A stretch of DNA of 64,000 nucleotides, taken from positions 124,001 to 188,000 of the forward strand of contig JAOPKE010000005.1 of the NCBI GenBank assembly GCA_025517465.1, in the 5' to 3' direction. This document shows positions 17,597-24,899 of this stretch, in pieces; the stretch's first letter is position 1, and each line of letters opens with the position of its first letter. A program made the position numbers and the translations under genes. The notes under the pieces were generated by a model, which worked only from the letters and a program-made list of their open reading frames with translations, had not been told where the DNA came from and ran no database searches. This stretch comes from Halobacteria archaeon HArc-gm2. GTDB taxonomy: Archaea > Halobacteriota > Halobacteria > Halobacteriales > Haloarculaceae.

Positions 17597-18823
17597 ATGA
17601 CCGTCTCTCGCGAGATCGAACTGGAGGGCCACATCATCGACTCGGGGATGATGCAGGCCGCCTTCGGTATCGTCATGGACATGGGCGGCTCCTTCTCCGT
17701 CGAGGAGTTCGACATCGGCCGCCACAAGACCGAGTCCTCCTACGCGCGACTCCTCGTCGAGGCCGACGACGAGGAACAGCTCCAGTCCATCGTCCACGAA
17801 CTCCACCAGAACGGCGCGAACCCGGCCGATCCCAAGGACGCCAAACTGACGCCCGCACCGGGCGACCAGGTCGTCCCGACCGGCTTCTACTCGACGACGA
17901 ATCACCCGACGTTCATCCGCTACGAGGGCGAATGGGTCGAAGTCGAGAAGGTGGAGATGGACTGCGCCGTCGTCGTCGAGGATGGGGAGAATCCCACCGC
18001 GTACACCAAGGTCCTCAACGCCGTCGAGGAGGGCGACCTGATCGTCACCGGCGAGACCGGCATCAAGGTCGAACCGCCTGAGCGCCCCCGCGACAAGGAG
18101 GGCGCCTTCGGCTTCATGCAGGGCGGCGTCTCCTCGGAGCGCCCGTCGGTCTCGACCATCCACCAGATCGCCGACGCCATCGGGGAGACCAAACAGGAGG
18201 GCGGCAAGGTCCTGGCCGTCTGCGGCCCCGCGCTCATCCACTCCGGCGCGCGCGAGGACCTGGCCCGTCTCGTCGACGAGGGGTTCGTCGACATGCTCTC
18301 GGCGGGCAACGGCTTCGCCGTCCACGACCTCGAGCGCGACCTCTACGGCACCTCGCTCGGAATGGACACCGAGAGCCTCGACCACCCCCGGAAGGGCCAC
18401 AAGCACCACATCTACACCATCTCGGAGATCATCCGCGCCGGCGGCATCGAACCCGCCGTCGACGACGGCCTCATCGAGTCCGGCGTGATGTACGAGTGCG
18501 TCACCAACGACGTCCCATTCGTACTGGCCGGGTCCATCCGCGACGACGGCCCGCTACCGGACACTATCACCGACGCCGTCGAGGCTCAGGACGCCATCCG
18601 CGAGCAGGCTCACGAGGCCGACATGGTGCTCATGCTCTCGACGTTGCTGCACTCCGTCGCCGTGGGGAACTGCCTCCCCTCGACGACCAGGGTGGTGTGC
18701 GTCGACATCAACCCCGCGACGGTGACCCAGCTGCTGGACCGTGGCTCAGCACAGGCCGTCGGGATGGTCACCGACATCGGCACGTTCGTGCCGATTCTGG
18801 CGGAGAGTCTACTGGAGGAGTAG
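17597..18823 (+). CDS. Archaeal-type ornithine cyclodeaminase (TIGR00300 / LOR-SDH family)
   Basis: A 408-residue protein of the TIGR00300 family. The N-terminal LOR/SDH-like domain (residues 1-~100, EIELEGHIIDSGMMQAAFGIVMDMGGSF) is followed by a C-terminal NAD-binding region (VLAVCGPALIHSGAREDLARL; LAGSIRDDGPLPDT). Family knowledge: methanogen members convert ornithine to proline and ammonia. The C-terminal ...GTFVPILAESLLEE is nearly duplicated 199 bases downstream. It is preceded by a TATA-like CCTACTTTCC near the ATG. Substrate is inferred from the family. Confidence 0.8.
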   Translation: MTVSREIELEGHIIDSGMMQAAFGIVMDMGGSFSVEEFDIGRHKTESSYARLLVEADDEEQLQSIVHELHQNGANPADPKDAKLTPAPGDQVVPTGFYSTTNHPTFIRYEGEWVEVEKVEMDCAVVVEDGENPTAYTKVLNAVEEGDLIVTGETGIKVEPPERPRDKEGAFGFMQGGVSSERPSVSTIHQIADAIGETKQEGGKVLAVCGPALIHSGAREDLARLVDEGFVDMLSAGNGFAVHDLERDLYGTSLGMDTESLDHPRKGHKHHIYTISEIIRAGGIEPAVDDGLIESGVMYECVTNDVPFVLAGSIRDDGPLPDTITDAVEAQDAIREQAHEADMVLMLSTLLHSVAVGNCLPSTTRVVCVDINPATVTQLLDRGSAQAVGMVTDIGTFVPILAESLLEE

Positions 18824-19009
18824 GGCGGCGCGCCCGCAGGGGGGCCGCCGGACAGCACAGCGGCGACGGACGGAGCCGCGAGCAGGAACGCGACGAGCGC
18901 AGCGAGTCGCGGTTTTTCGCCCACGTTTTTGCGCGAGCGGTCCGCGAAGCGGACCCGAAGCGGAAAAAGGTGGATCTGGGACGTTCGTGCCGATTCTGGC
19001 GGAGAGTCT
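18782..19009 (+). repeat. Direct repeat of the gene's 3' end flanking a ~170-base insert
   Basis: A 29-base match (beginning ACGTTCGTGCCGATTCTGGC) occurs at 18782-18810 inside the cyclodeaminase gene and again at 18981-19009. The second copy reads in a frame giving GTFVPILAESLLDED and then a stop. The intervening segment has GC-rich inverted repeats and T-runs but no gene. It looks like an insertion near the 3' end that left the gene functional with a duplicated tail. Confidence 0.7.
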
Positions 19010-19113
19010 GCTCGACGAGGACTGAGCGCGGCAGTCGGCAGGCGAACCGATCGCGCGACCGGAATGTGCAAGCAGATGGAGTATCACGGTCCGGCCCCTA
19101 CCGGGGTTGCAAC

Positions 19114-19308
19114 ATGGCAACTGCAAACGCGGGGACGTTCACGAAGCTCGGCATCGTCTCGACGCTCGTTGACGCGGCGGTGGCGTTCGCCCGGGGCAAC
19201 CGCCTCGGCGGTGCCGTCCTGCTCGCCGCGGCGGCGCTCTCGTCGAAGATTCCCGGTATCGGCGTCGCGGCGTCCGTCGCGTTCCGGATCGTCAAACGGC
19301 TGCGATAG
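19114..19308 (+). CDS. Small hydrophobic basic peptide
   Basis: A 64-residue protein (begins MATANAGTFTKLG, ends IVKRLR). It is largely Ala/Gly/Val/Leu with scattered Lys/Arg, predicting one or two weakly amphipathic membrane helices. The ATG is preceded by ACCGGGGTTGCAAC, with no clear TATA. The function is unknown. Confidence 0.5.
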   Translation: MATANAGTFTKLGIVSTLVDAAVAFARGNRLGGAVLLAAAALSSKIPGIGVAASVAFRIVKRLR

Positions 19309-19356
19309 GCGTCGACCGATCCCCGACCTTGTTTCTCGTTTCTACGGTCGTCCCGC

Positions 19357-19629
19357 TCAGACGCCTTCGACGCCCGAACGGTACTCCGTGACGTGCTCGT
19401 GAGCGTCGGCTATCGTCTCGGCGTCGTCGTCGCCGGCGCTCCCCTCCAGGTCGTTGAGCGCGTTCTCGATGCGGGCGAGGCGGCCGTGGTCCGGGCCGCG
19501 CTCGGCCTCTGCGAGGTTCGATAGCTGGTCCGAGAGGCTCGCCAGACGCTCGGCGTCGTCGGCGTCGTCGGTGCTGTCGGCGGCCGATTCGAGCAGGTCG
19601 CTCGCTGTCGCGAGTTCGTCGCGTGTCAT
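19357..19629 (-). CDS. Haloarchaeal small helical protein (DUF7553-like)
   Basis: A 90-residue, strongly acidic, all-helical protein (MTRDELATASDLLESAADS...EYRSGVEGV). The motif AERGPDHGRLARIENALNDL is typical of a widespread haloarchaeal family of unknown function. The start was taken at MTRDEL, though MCVVEYMTRDEL upstream in frame is possible. Confidence 0.65.
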   Translation of the reverse strand: MTRDELATASDLLESAADSTDDADDAERLASLSDQLSNLAEAERGPDHGRLARIENALNDLEGSAGDDDAETIADAHEHVTEYRSGVEGV

Positions 19630-19716
19630 GTACTCGACTACACACATTCCCCGCAAAACAGTTCGGGTATCGGCCGTGGGTCGCGAGGGGGTCGGCAGGG
19701 GTGCGGTTCGTGCGGC

Positions 19717-20817
19717 TTAGAACCCGACCGCGCGCCGGTACTGGACCGGCCCTTCTATCTCGTCCGTCGCACCGAGTTTCTCGGCGGCGTGCAGCGCGAA
19801 GTAGGGGTCGCGCAGGTGTTCCCGTCCCACGATGGCGAGGTCGGCGCGGTCGTTGGCGACGACGGCCTCGGCCTGTTCCGGCGTCGTGATGCCGCCGACG
19901 GCGCCGACGGCGATATCGGACTCGCTCTCCTCGCGGACCCGTTCGGCGAGTCGGAGCTGGTAGTTCGGACCGGCGTACGCCGGGAAGGAATCCGGGACGA
20001 TGCCGCCGCTGCTCACGTCGATCAGGTCCGCGCCCGCGTCGTGTAGTCGATCGGCGAGGCGGACCGACTGGTCGACGGTCCAGGAGTCGCGCTCGTCGAG
20101 CCAGTCGGTCGCGGAGATGCGGACGAAGACGGGCTTCTCGTCGGGCCAGACGTCCCTGACAGCCGCTGTGGCTTCGCGGGCCAATCTGATCCGGCCCTCG
20201 AAGTCGCCCCCGTAGTCGTCCTCCCGGTGGTTGGTCACCGGCGAGAGGAACTCGTGGAGGAGGTAGCCGTGGGCGGCGTGCACTTCGGCTACTTCGAAGC
20301 CGGCGTCGAGGGCCCGCTCGGCCGCGGCGCGGAAGGAGTCGACGACGGCTTCGACGTCCTCCTGGTCCATCGCTCGCGTGGCTGGCGGTTCGTCCTCGTA
20401 GGGCCAGGGGTTCCCGCTCGGTGACAGGACGTCCCAGCCGCCCTCGTCGGGGTCGACCGGTTCGCTGTCCTCCCACGGTCGGGTCTTCGACGCCTTCCGG
20501 CCGGCGTGGGCCAGCTGGATGGCCGGGACGCTCCCCTGCTCACGGATGAAGTCGGTCGTCTTCGTCAGCGCGTCGGCGTGGTCGTCGCTCCAGATGCCCA
20601 GGTCCTCTGGCGTGATGCGACCACGCGGTTCGACTGCCGTCGCCTCGCTCATCACGAGGCCGGCGCCGCCGACCGCCCGTGACCCGAGGTGGACGTGGTG
20701 CCAGTCCGTCGCCAGGCCGTCGCGGTCCTCGCAGGAGTACTGGCACATCGGGGAGACCATCACGCGGTTCGGAATCGTCGTCTCGCGCAGTTCCAGCGGC
20801 GAGAAGAGTGCTGTCAT
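19717..20817 (-). CDS. Old yellow enzyme family NADH:flavin oxidoreductase
   Basis: A 366-residue TIM-barrel FMN protein of the YqjM-like class. Seen are the N-terminal LFSPLELRETTIPNRVMVSPMCQYSCEDRDG with the class-typical Cys, AIQLAHAGRKAS, the EVHAAHGYLLHEFLSP active-site His pair and VGAVGGITTPEQAE phosphate-binding loop. It reduces activated C=C bonds using NAD(P)H. It is divergent from the ZIP transporter, with a repeat-rich spacer between. Confidence 0.92.
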   Translation of the reverse strand: MTALFSPLELRETTIPNRVMVSPMCQYSCEDRDGLATDWHHVHLGSRAVGGAGLVMSEATAVEPRGRITPEDLGIWSDDHADALTKTTDFIREQGSVPAIQLAHAGRKASKTRPWEDSEPVDPDEGGWDVLSPSGNPWPYEDEPPATRAMDQEDVEAVVDSFRAAAERALDAGFEVAEVHAAHGYLLHEFLSPVTNHREDDYGGDFEGRIRLAREATAAVRDVWPDEKPVFVRISATDWLDERDSWTVDQSVRLADRLHDAGADLIDVSSGGIVPDSFPAYAGPNYQLRLAERVREESESDIAVGAVGGITTPEQAEAVVANDRADLAIVGREHLRDPYFALHAAEKLGATDEIEGPVQYRRAVGF

Positions 20818-20880
20818 CGGTTGCCGTTGACGATACCGGGGGAAGTCCCTGACGGCCCGTACGGTATTCGCCGGTGGTTC

Positions 20881-21035
20881 ATAGTGGTGGTTGTAAGCCC
20901 GTACCGGGTTCGACGTGGCCGGTACCGTCGAACGCCGACGGACTTGCGCTGCTCGTCCGTCGAGCCCACGCTCACTCCGTTCGCGTGGACGCCCGTAAAA
21001 AGTTACAACCACCACTATCTTACAACCACCACTAT
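20881..21035. repeat. 17-bp inverted repeat with a doubled right arm
   Basis: ATAGTGGTGGTTGTAAG at 20881-20897 is exactly reverse-complemented by CTTACAACCACCACTAT at 21019-21035. A second right-arm copy at 21002-21018 differs in one base. The arms enclose ~105 bases with a further GGTACCG-type palindrome and no gene. The unit lies in the 323-base divergent promoter region between the flavin oxidoreductase and ZIP genes. It could be a MITE remnant or an operator array. Confidence 0.75.
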
Positions 21036-21140
21036 CAGACGAGCCCCGACGGCGTCGAATTTCCACTGAACCGTGCGTCTTCGGGGCGCCCAACACCCGA
21101 CCGACACTCTTATTAAATGCGGTAACAGAGTTATTAACGA

Positions 21141-22013
21141 ATGGGTAGTATGCAGTGGTTCGATACTAACGACTCGTCCGGGCGCGTCTCCACGCTCGGG
21201 GTCGTCGGCACCGTCCTGCTCGTCGCGCTCTCGGCGTTCGCGGTCAGCGGTGGGGCCGAGAAAGTACTGGTCATCGGATGGGTCGCCTTCGTCGCGATGG
21301 TACTCGGTGCGTGGCTCGGCGCCCGCGCGAACGAGACCAATCCATACCGGCTCGTCTGGGGTTACGGACTCGCGAGCGGTGCGATGATCACCAGCGCGGC
21401 GATGTTCCTGGTCCCGCAGGCCATCGGCATCGGGACGGCCGCGGGCGCACCGCAGCTCGGCGGTATCGGCATCGCCGCGGGCGTCGCCGTCGGCTACAGC
21501 TCCCACACGATCGGCCACCGACTCACGCACCTCGACGTCTCCTTCGACGTCTCGACGGCGGAAATCGCCGCCCACGCCCTCTCGGCGGGGCTCATCATCG
21601 GCCTGGTCTACGGTTCGATGCCGACACTCGGCCTGTTGCTCGGCCTCGCTATCGTCTCGCACAAGGGCCCCGCGGGCTACGCCGCCGCCCGTCGACTCTC
21701 CCGCCGCGGCAAGTCCGCGACGGCGCTGCTGTTACCCGCCGCCGGCGTCGGCATCACGGCGATTCCGACGGCCGTCCTCCCCATGCCCGAGGCACCGGCC
21801 ATCAACGCCGTCGTCTTCGGCTTCGCCGCCGGCATCTTCCTCCACGTCGCGATGGACTTCCTCCCCAACTGCGAGGCCGGCAGCGAGATCGACGAGGTCT
21901 GCTCGCTCCACGAGCACTCCCACGACCTGCTCGACGAGTTGCGGACCCACGCCGTGGGCTCGACCGCGCTGGGCGCTCTCGTCGTGATCGTGGCCTGGGT
22001 CCTGCTGTACTGA
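21141..22013 (+). CDS. ZIP-family divalent metal transporter
   Basis: A 290-residue ZIP permease with about eight hydrophobic segments. The intramembrane metal-site motifs are visible: AAHALSAGLIIG (helix IV, HxxxxG type), IVSHKGPAGYA (helix V, H-K) and AAGIFLHVAMDFLPN. A His-rich stretch (EHSHD) lies in a C-terminal loop. ZIP proteins import Zn, Fe or Mn. The start could be the second ATG at 21150. A TATA-like CTTATTAAA lies ~30 bases upstream. Confidence 0.85.
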   Translation: MGSMQWFDTNDSSGRVSTLGVVGTVLLVALSAFAVSGGAEKVLVIGWVAFVAMVLGAWLGARANETNPYRLVWGYGLASGAMITSAAMFLVPQAIGIGTAAGAPQLGGIGIAAGVAVGYSSHTIGHRLTHLDVSFDVSTAEIAAHALSAGLIIGLVYGSMPTLGLLLGLAIVSHKGPAGYAAARRLSRRGKSATALLLPAAGVGITAIPTAVLPMPEAPAINAVVFGFAAGIFLHVAMDFLPNCEAGSEIDEVCSLHEHSHDLLDELRTHAVGSTALGALVVIVAWVLLY

Positions 22014-22065
22014 CCCCGGTCGGACGGGGAGACGACACCGCCTGTTTCCGGACCGGTCAGCTCGT

Positions 22066-22905
22066 TCACCCGTCGAGTTCCACCTCGAGCGTGTCGCCCC
22101 CGTCGGCGTCATCGAGGTGGTAGGTGACACTCGCCGACCCGTCGCCGTCCTCGCTCACCGTGTACTCCATCCAGTCGTCGGCGACCGTCAGCGTCTCCGT
22201 CTCGCCGGCCCCGACCAGCCCCGTGACGCGCGCGACGGGCGTGTAGGCGATCATCGGGCCGACTCGATTGAGTGCGCCGAGGTAGCGGCCCTCGTGGTCG
22301 CTCTCGTTCGTCACTGCGATCTCGACCGTCCGTTCGGTCGCCCCATCTGTCGCGTCCTCCAGGGACAGCGACGCGTTCATCGTCGGTCGCGGCGCCGAAA
22401 GCTGTCCAACCAGGGACTCGTCGGCGTCCCACCCGCCGCCGGGCCACTCGAGCCGCGGCGCGTCGGCTGCAGGGTCGTCGGGCAGCTCGAACAGGAGCAA
22501 GCCGCGGTCGCGTCCTCCCTCGTACCACTGGTCGTCGCCCCAGTCAGTCCGATAGAACTCCTCGAGGACCGTCGGCCGCACCTCGCTTTCCCCGTCGGTC
22601 CACGCGAACGTGTCCCGGTCGAGTGGGCCGTCCTCGACGGCCACGTCGGCCACGACGTACCGCGTGTCCGTCTTCATCACGCCGATCGAATCGGGCGAGC
22701 TGGGGACGACGTACCCCCACTGGTGGACGACCGACGACACGGTCACGGACGCCGCGGCGTCCGTCTCCGTCGGCGATTCGGACGGCGTCCCGTCTCGGGG
22801 CGATTGCTCCGTCGGGAGGTCGCCTGTATCGTTCAGGGAGTCGATGCAACCGGCGAGCGCCGCGAGCGAACCGCCGACGCTCGCGAGGAGGGCGCGTCGT
22901 CGCAT
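22066..22905 (-). CDS. Secreted lipoprotein of unknown function
   Basis: A 279-residue protein. The N-terminus MRRRALLASVGGSLAALAGC has a twin-arginine-like MRRRALL start and an LAGC lipobox, so it is probably exported by Tat and lipid-anchored at Cys20. The mature part is acidic with a Thr/Ser/Asp-rich linker and a DUF-like beta-rich domain (TDTRYVVADVAVEDG...). It resembles haloarchaeal surface lipoproteins, and the function is unknown. Confidence 0.75.
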   Translation of the reverse strand: MRRRALLASVGGSLAALAGCIDSLNDTGDLPTEQSPRDGTPSESPTETDAAASVTVSSVVHQWGYVVPSSPDSIGVMKTDTRYVVADVAVEDGPLDRDTFAWTDGESEVRPTVLEEFYRTDWGDDQWYEGGRDRGLLLFELPDDPAADAPRLEWPGGGWDADESLVGQLSAPRPTMNASLSLEDATDGATERTVEIAVTNESDHEGRYLGALNRVGPMIAYTPVARVTGLVGAGETETLTVADDWMEYTVSEDGDGSASVTYHLDDADGGDTLEVELDG

Positions 22906-22960
22906 GGCTGTAGTCGGTCACGGGGCCGGTAAATGTCTTCAGGTGGGTGAAAATTCGACA

Positions 22961-22984
22961 AGTTGTACCCCCGCCAGCGGTGGC
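22961..22984. repeat. Distal direct repeat (tfs 3'-end copy)
   Basis: Perfect 24-base duplicate of the 3' end of tfs, beginning AGTTGTACCCCCGCCAGCGG. In this copy the reading frame lacks the tfs stop codon, so it is the vestigial, non-functional half. Confidence 0.8.
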
Positions 22985-23020
22985 AACACACCGTGAAAAC
23001 CTTTCAGACCCTCTGTTCAC

Positions 23021-23806
23021 TCAATCCGCGGAAATTTCGGGAAGCCGCTTCACCTTCGCCTTGAGCTTGGAACGAGGGATCGCCTCACGGTCGGCGTTCT
23101 CGTGGCAATTAGGGCAGAGCACGATGAGATTCTCTGGATCGTTCGGACCGCCTTCTCGGCGTGGTTTGATGTGGTGGACCTGCAAGTGGTCGTAGGATTC
23201 TTCACACCACTCACATCGCTGTCCCGATCGGTCGAAAATGAGTTTGTTTTTCAGTTTTTCTGGAGTGGGTGGGGTCTTTTTCGTTTTACTCGAAGACGAA
23301 TCGCTGGACGTTCTGTCTTCCAGTGGCGTTACGAGAAATTCCCAGGCGGACTGCCAATCTTCTGTTCTGTAGAGATACCCCGTGAAGACGAAGGGAGTTA
23401 CGCCAACGATCAAAGCACCAACTCCGAAAAGAGGTAGGAGTGTATTCTCCGAGTCCCAGAACGCGTAGAGCATGAACAGGCCGACGGTAAGGAACATCGC
23501 TCCTATTCCGTACGGTGGGAATTCCGTCAGGTCTACATCCGAATCACTTCCCGAGTACGTATCCTCTGCCGTGGGCTGCATACCGAGCGGGGTTGGACCG
23601 TGTGCTTTCTCTTCGAATAATCCCTCGGCTTCAGAATACGAGGAAACCTCCCTGAGAGGGACTGCATCGAATCCAACGCCGTTCCTATTACTTGGTGCAT
23701 TAGAGGTGAGAATCTTCATCTGTGATTCTCGACGAAATGTGATCTCGTACACCCCCTCGCTCCGCTTTTCGAGTCGCCAGTCTCCTTCGCGACGAACGAC
23801 GCCCAT
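23021..23806 (-). CDS. Membrane-anchored HNH endonuclease
   Basis: A 261-residue protein. Residues 1-~70 are a beta-rich N-terminal region, followed by two hydrophobic segments at ~95-145. The C-terminal HNH domain (from ~195) has RCEWCEES, LQVHHIKPR and NLIVLCPNCHENAD, so both CxxC zinc pairs, the HH and the N/H catalytic residues are intact. HNH nucleases cut DNA, and a membrane tether is unusual and recalls effectors of defence or competition systems. It is the only gene of the 24-bp repeat-flanked insert and uses AT-richer codons than its host neighbours. Confidence 0.8.
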   Translation of the reverse strand: MGVVRREGDWRLEKRSEGVYEITFRRESQMKILTSNAPSNRNGVGFDAVPLREVSSYSEAEGLFEEKAHGPTPLGMQPTAEDTYSGSDSDVDLTEFPPYGIGAMFLTVGLFMLYAFWDSENTLLPLFGVGALIVGVTPFVFTGYLYRTEDWQSAWEFLVTPLEDRTSSDSSSSKTKKTPPTPEKLKNKLIFDRSGQRCEWCEESYDHLQVHHIKPRREGGPNDPENLIVLCPNCHENADREAIPRSKLKAKVKRLPEISAD

Positions 23807-23901
23807 GGCACTGGTTGGTAACTACACTCATGAATAGATTTGGACCGAGTTGGAGACTGATTGGGTGGTTTCAGGACGAAACGTGAGGAATGATTCTGAA
23901 T

Positions 23902-24225
23902 TCAGTTGTACCCCCGCCAGCGGTGGCCGCACTCCTTGCACTTGAAGAAGCGCGTCGGCGGTTCGTCGGCCGAACCCGTTTGCTTGATCTCGTACCAGGC
24001 CTCGCCGTGGCCGCAGTCGTCGCAGGTGACGTCCTTGGCCGTCGGCTTCCCCTCGAAGTTGGCGCCCTCCTCCGTCTCGATGAGTTCGTCGCCGGACTGG
24101 GCCTCGGTGCTGACGAACGCGTCGGCCTTCTCCTGATCCTTGGCGACCTCCGCGCCGCAGGACTTGCAGACCATCACGTCGCCGTCCGCGTGCATCATCG
24201 ATCCGCAGTCGTCGCAGAACTGCAT
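23902..24225 (-). CDS. tfs: Transcription factor S (TFS, TFIIS-like)
   Basis: A 107-residue archaeal TFS. The N-terminal zinc ribbon is FCDDCGSMM...CKSCG. The C-terminal ribbon CDDCGHGEAWY...FKCKECGHRWR carries most of the RNA-cleavage domain. The usual acidic hairpin (DE) is represented by QTGSADEPPTRFF. TFS stimulates transcript cleavage by backtracked RNA polymerase. Its 5' end is the attachment site of the 30 kb element, and its 3' end is duplicated by the HNH insert, yet the frame is intact. Its native promoter now lies near 54226. Confidence 0.95.
   Translation of the reverse strand: MQFCDDCGSMMHADGDVMVCKSCGAEVAKDQEKADAFVSTEAQSGDELIETEEGANFEGKPTAKDVTCDDCGHGEAWYEIKQTGSADEPPTRFFKCKECGHRWRGYN
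24205..24225. repeat. Left attachment repeat (tfs side)
   Basis: The 21 bases are exactly the first codons of tfs on the reverse strand (MQFCDDC). They recur at 54176-54196. The core is bounded by inverted GCAGT/ACTGC arms. Sequence differs immediately outside on both sides, as expected for att sites. Confidence 0.85.
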
Positions 24226-24230
24226 CGTGT

Positions 24231-24252
24231 GTTATTAGAAACTATTAACCGC
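24231..24252 (-). promoter_or_regulatory. Element-supplied promoter now upstream of tfs
   Basis: On the reverse strand, GGTTAATAGTTTCTAATAA lies ~8-25 bases before the tfs ATG, giving two TATA-like boxes. It is inside the integrated element, so integration replaced the original tfs promoter. The spacing to the ATG is shorter than that of the native TATA at 54226, so strength may differ. Not proven. Confidence 0.4.
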
Positions 24253-24274
24253 AGGTATTTCATCTTCGATACTA

Positions 24275-24895
24275 ATGCCTCCTGACCCGGAGAATGCGCC
24301 AACCGATTCTGATGATGTTAGCATGACTACTGTATCTGCTCAAGTGGCCGAGAGTAAAAAAGCCCGCTGGGAGCAAGCAGTTGAGGAATCTGATGAATAC
24401 GATAGTGTTTCCAACCTCATCCGAATCTCTGTCACTCGTGAACTCGGTGACGAATACGTGTATCAGAAGAAGTCACTAGTGGGTCAGGGGAACATAGACT
24501 TCGATACTGACGAGCTTCTCAACGAACTAGACAAACGGTTCGAAGACGTGAATGACCGCATCGACCGTCTTGCCGCTGAGAAATCTGACCGAGTAGAGCG
24601 GAACGCTAGCCTGACGAATGAAATCATTGACCACGTACCAACGTTGCCGACGATGGATGTCGCCCGCGACTGGATAGACCAGCGAACGGACCACGAAGGG
24701 GAGCTGTTAAGCGAACACATCGAACCCGACGACGAAGGTCGGGCAATCGCATCGTCGATTCGCCTTGCGAACTATTTGGACGTGGATAACCACGATGTTC
24801 GTCAAGCGATGTATAACATAGAGAAGGGGAGCAGTCGCTTCAAAACCATCAGAGAACGCGGTGAGACGTGGATGTTCGCTATGGGGGGCGACTAA
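24275..24895 (+). CDS. RHH-like regulator with coiled coil
   Basis: A 206-residue protein (or ~190 if the ATG at 24323 is used). Residues ~17-60 (TVSAQVAESKKARWEQAVEE...VSNLIRISVTREL) resemble a ribbon-helix-helix DNA-binding motif. A charged helix around residues 85-110 suggests dimerisation. The C-terminus (RLANYLDVDNHDVRQAMYNIEK) looks like another helical DNA-binding element. It lies immediately upstream of the integrase with a 4-base gap, so it may control integration or excision. Confidence 0.65.
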   Translation: MPPDPENAPTDSDDVSMTTVSAQVAESKKARWEQAVEESDEYDSVSNLIRISVTRELGDEYVYQKKSLVGQGNIDFDTDELLNELDKRFEDVNDRIDRLAAEKSDRVERNASLTNEIIDHVPTLPTMDVARDWIDQRTDHEGELLSEHIEPDDEGRAIASSIRLANYLDVDNHDVRQAMYNIEKGSSRFKTIRERGETWMFAMGGD

Positions 24896-24899
24896 TCTA

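Larger units (their letters stand above)
22961..23927. mobile_element. Small insert flanked by 24-bp repeats of the tfs 3' end
   Basis: The 24 bases at 22961-22984 are repeated exactly at 23904-23927, where they form the last codons of tfs (reverse-strand ...RWRGYN). Between the copies lies one HNH gene and little else. A direct repeat that restores the end of a conserved gene is the classic footprint of site-specific integration. No integrase is present, so this is a remnant or a non-autonomous cassette. Base composition is lower in GC than the host flank. Confidence 0.75.

Noticed and set aside
24205-24225. tRNA gene as integration target
   Set aside because: No cloverleaf can be drawn at either repeat, and the repeat is plainly the tfs N-terminal coding sequence. 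I saw no tRNA gene in the window.
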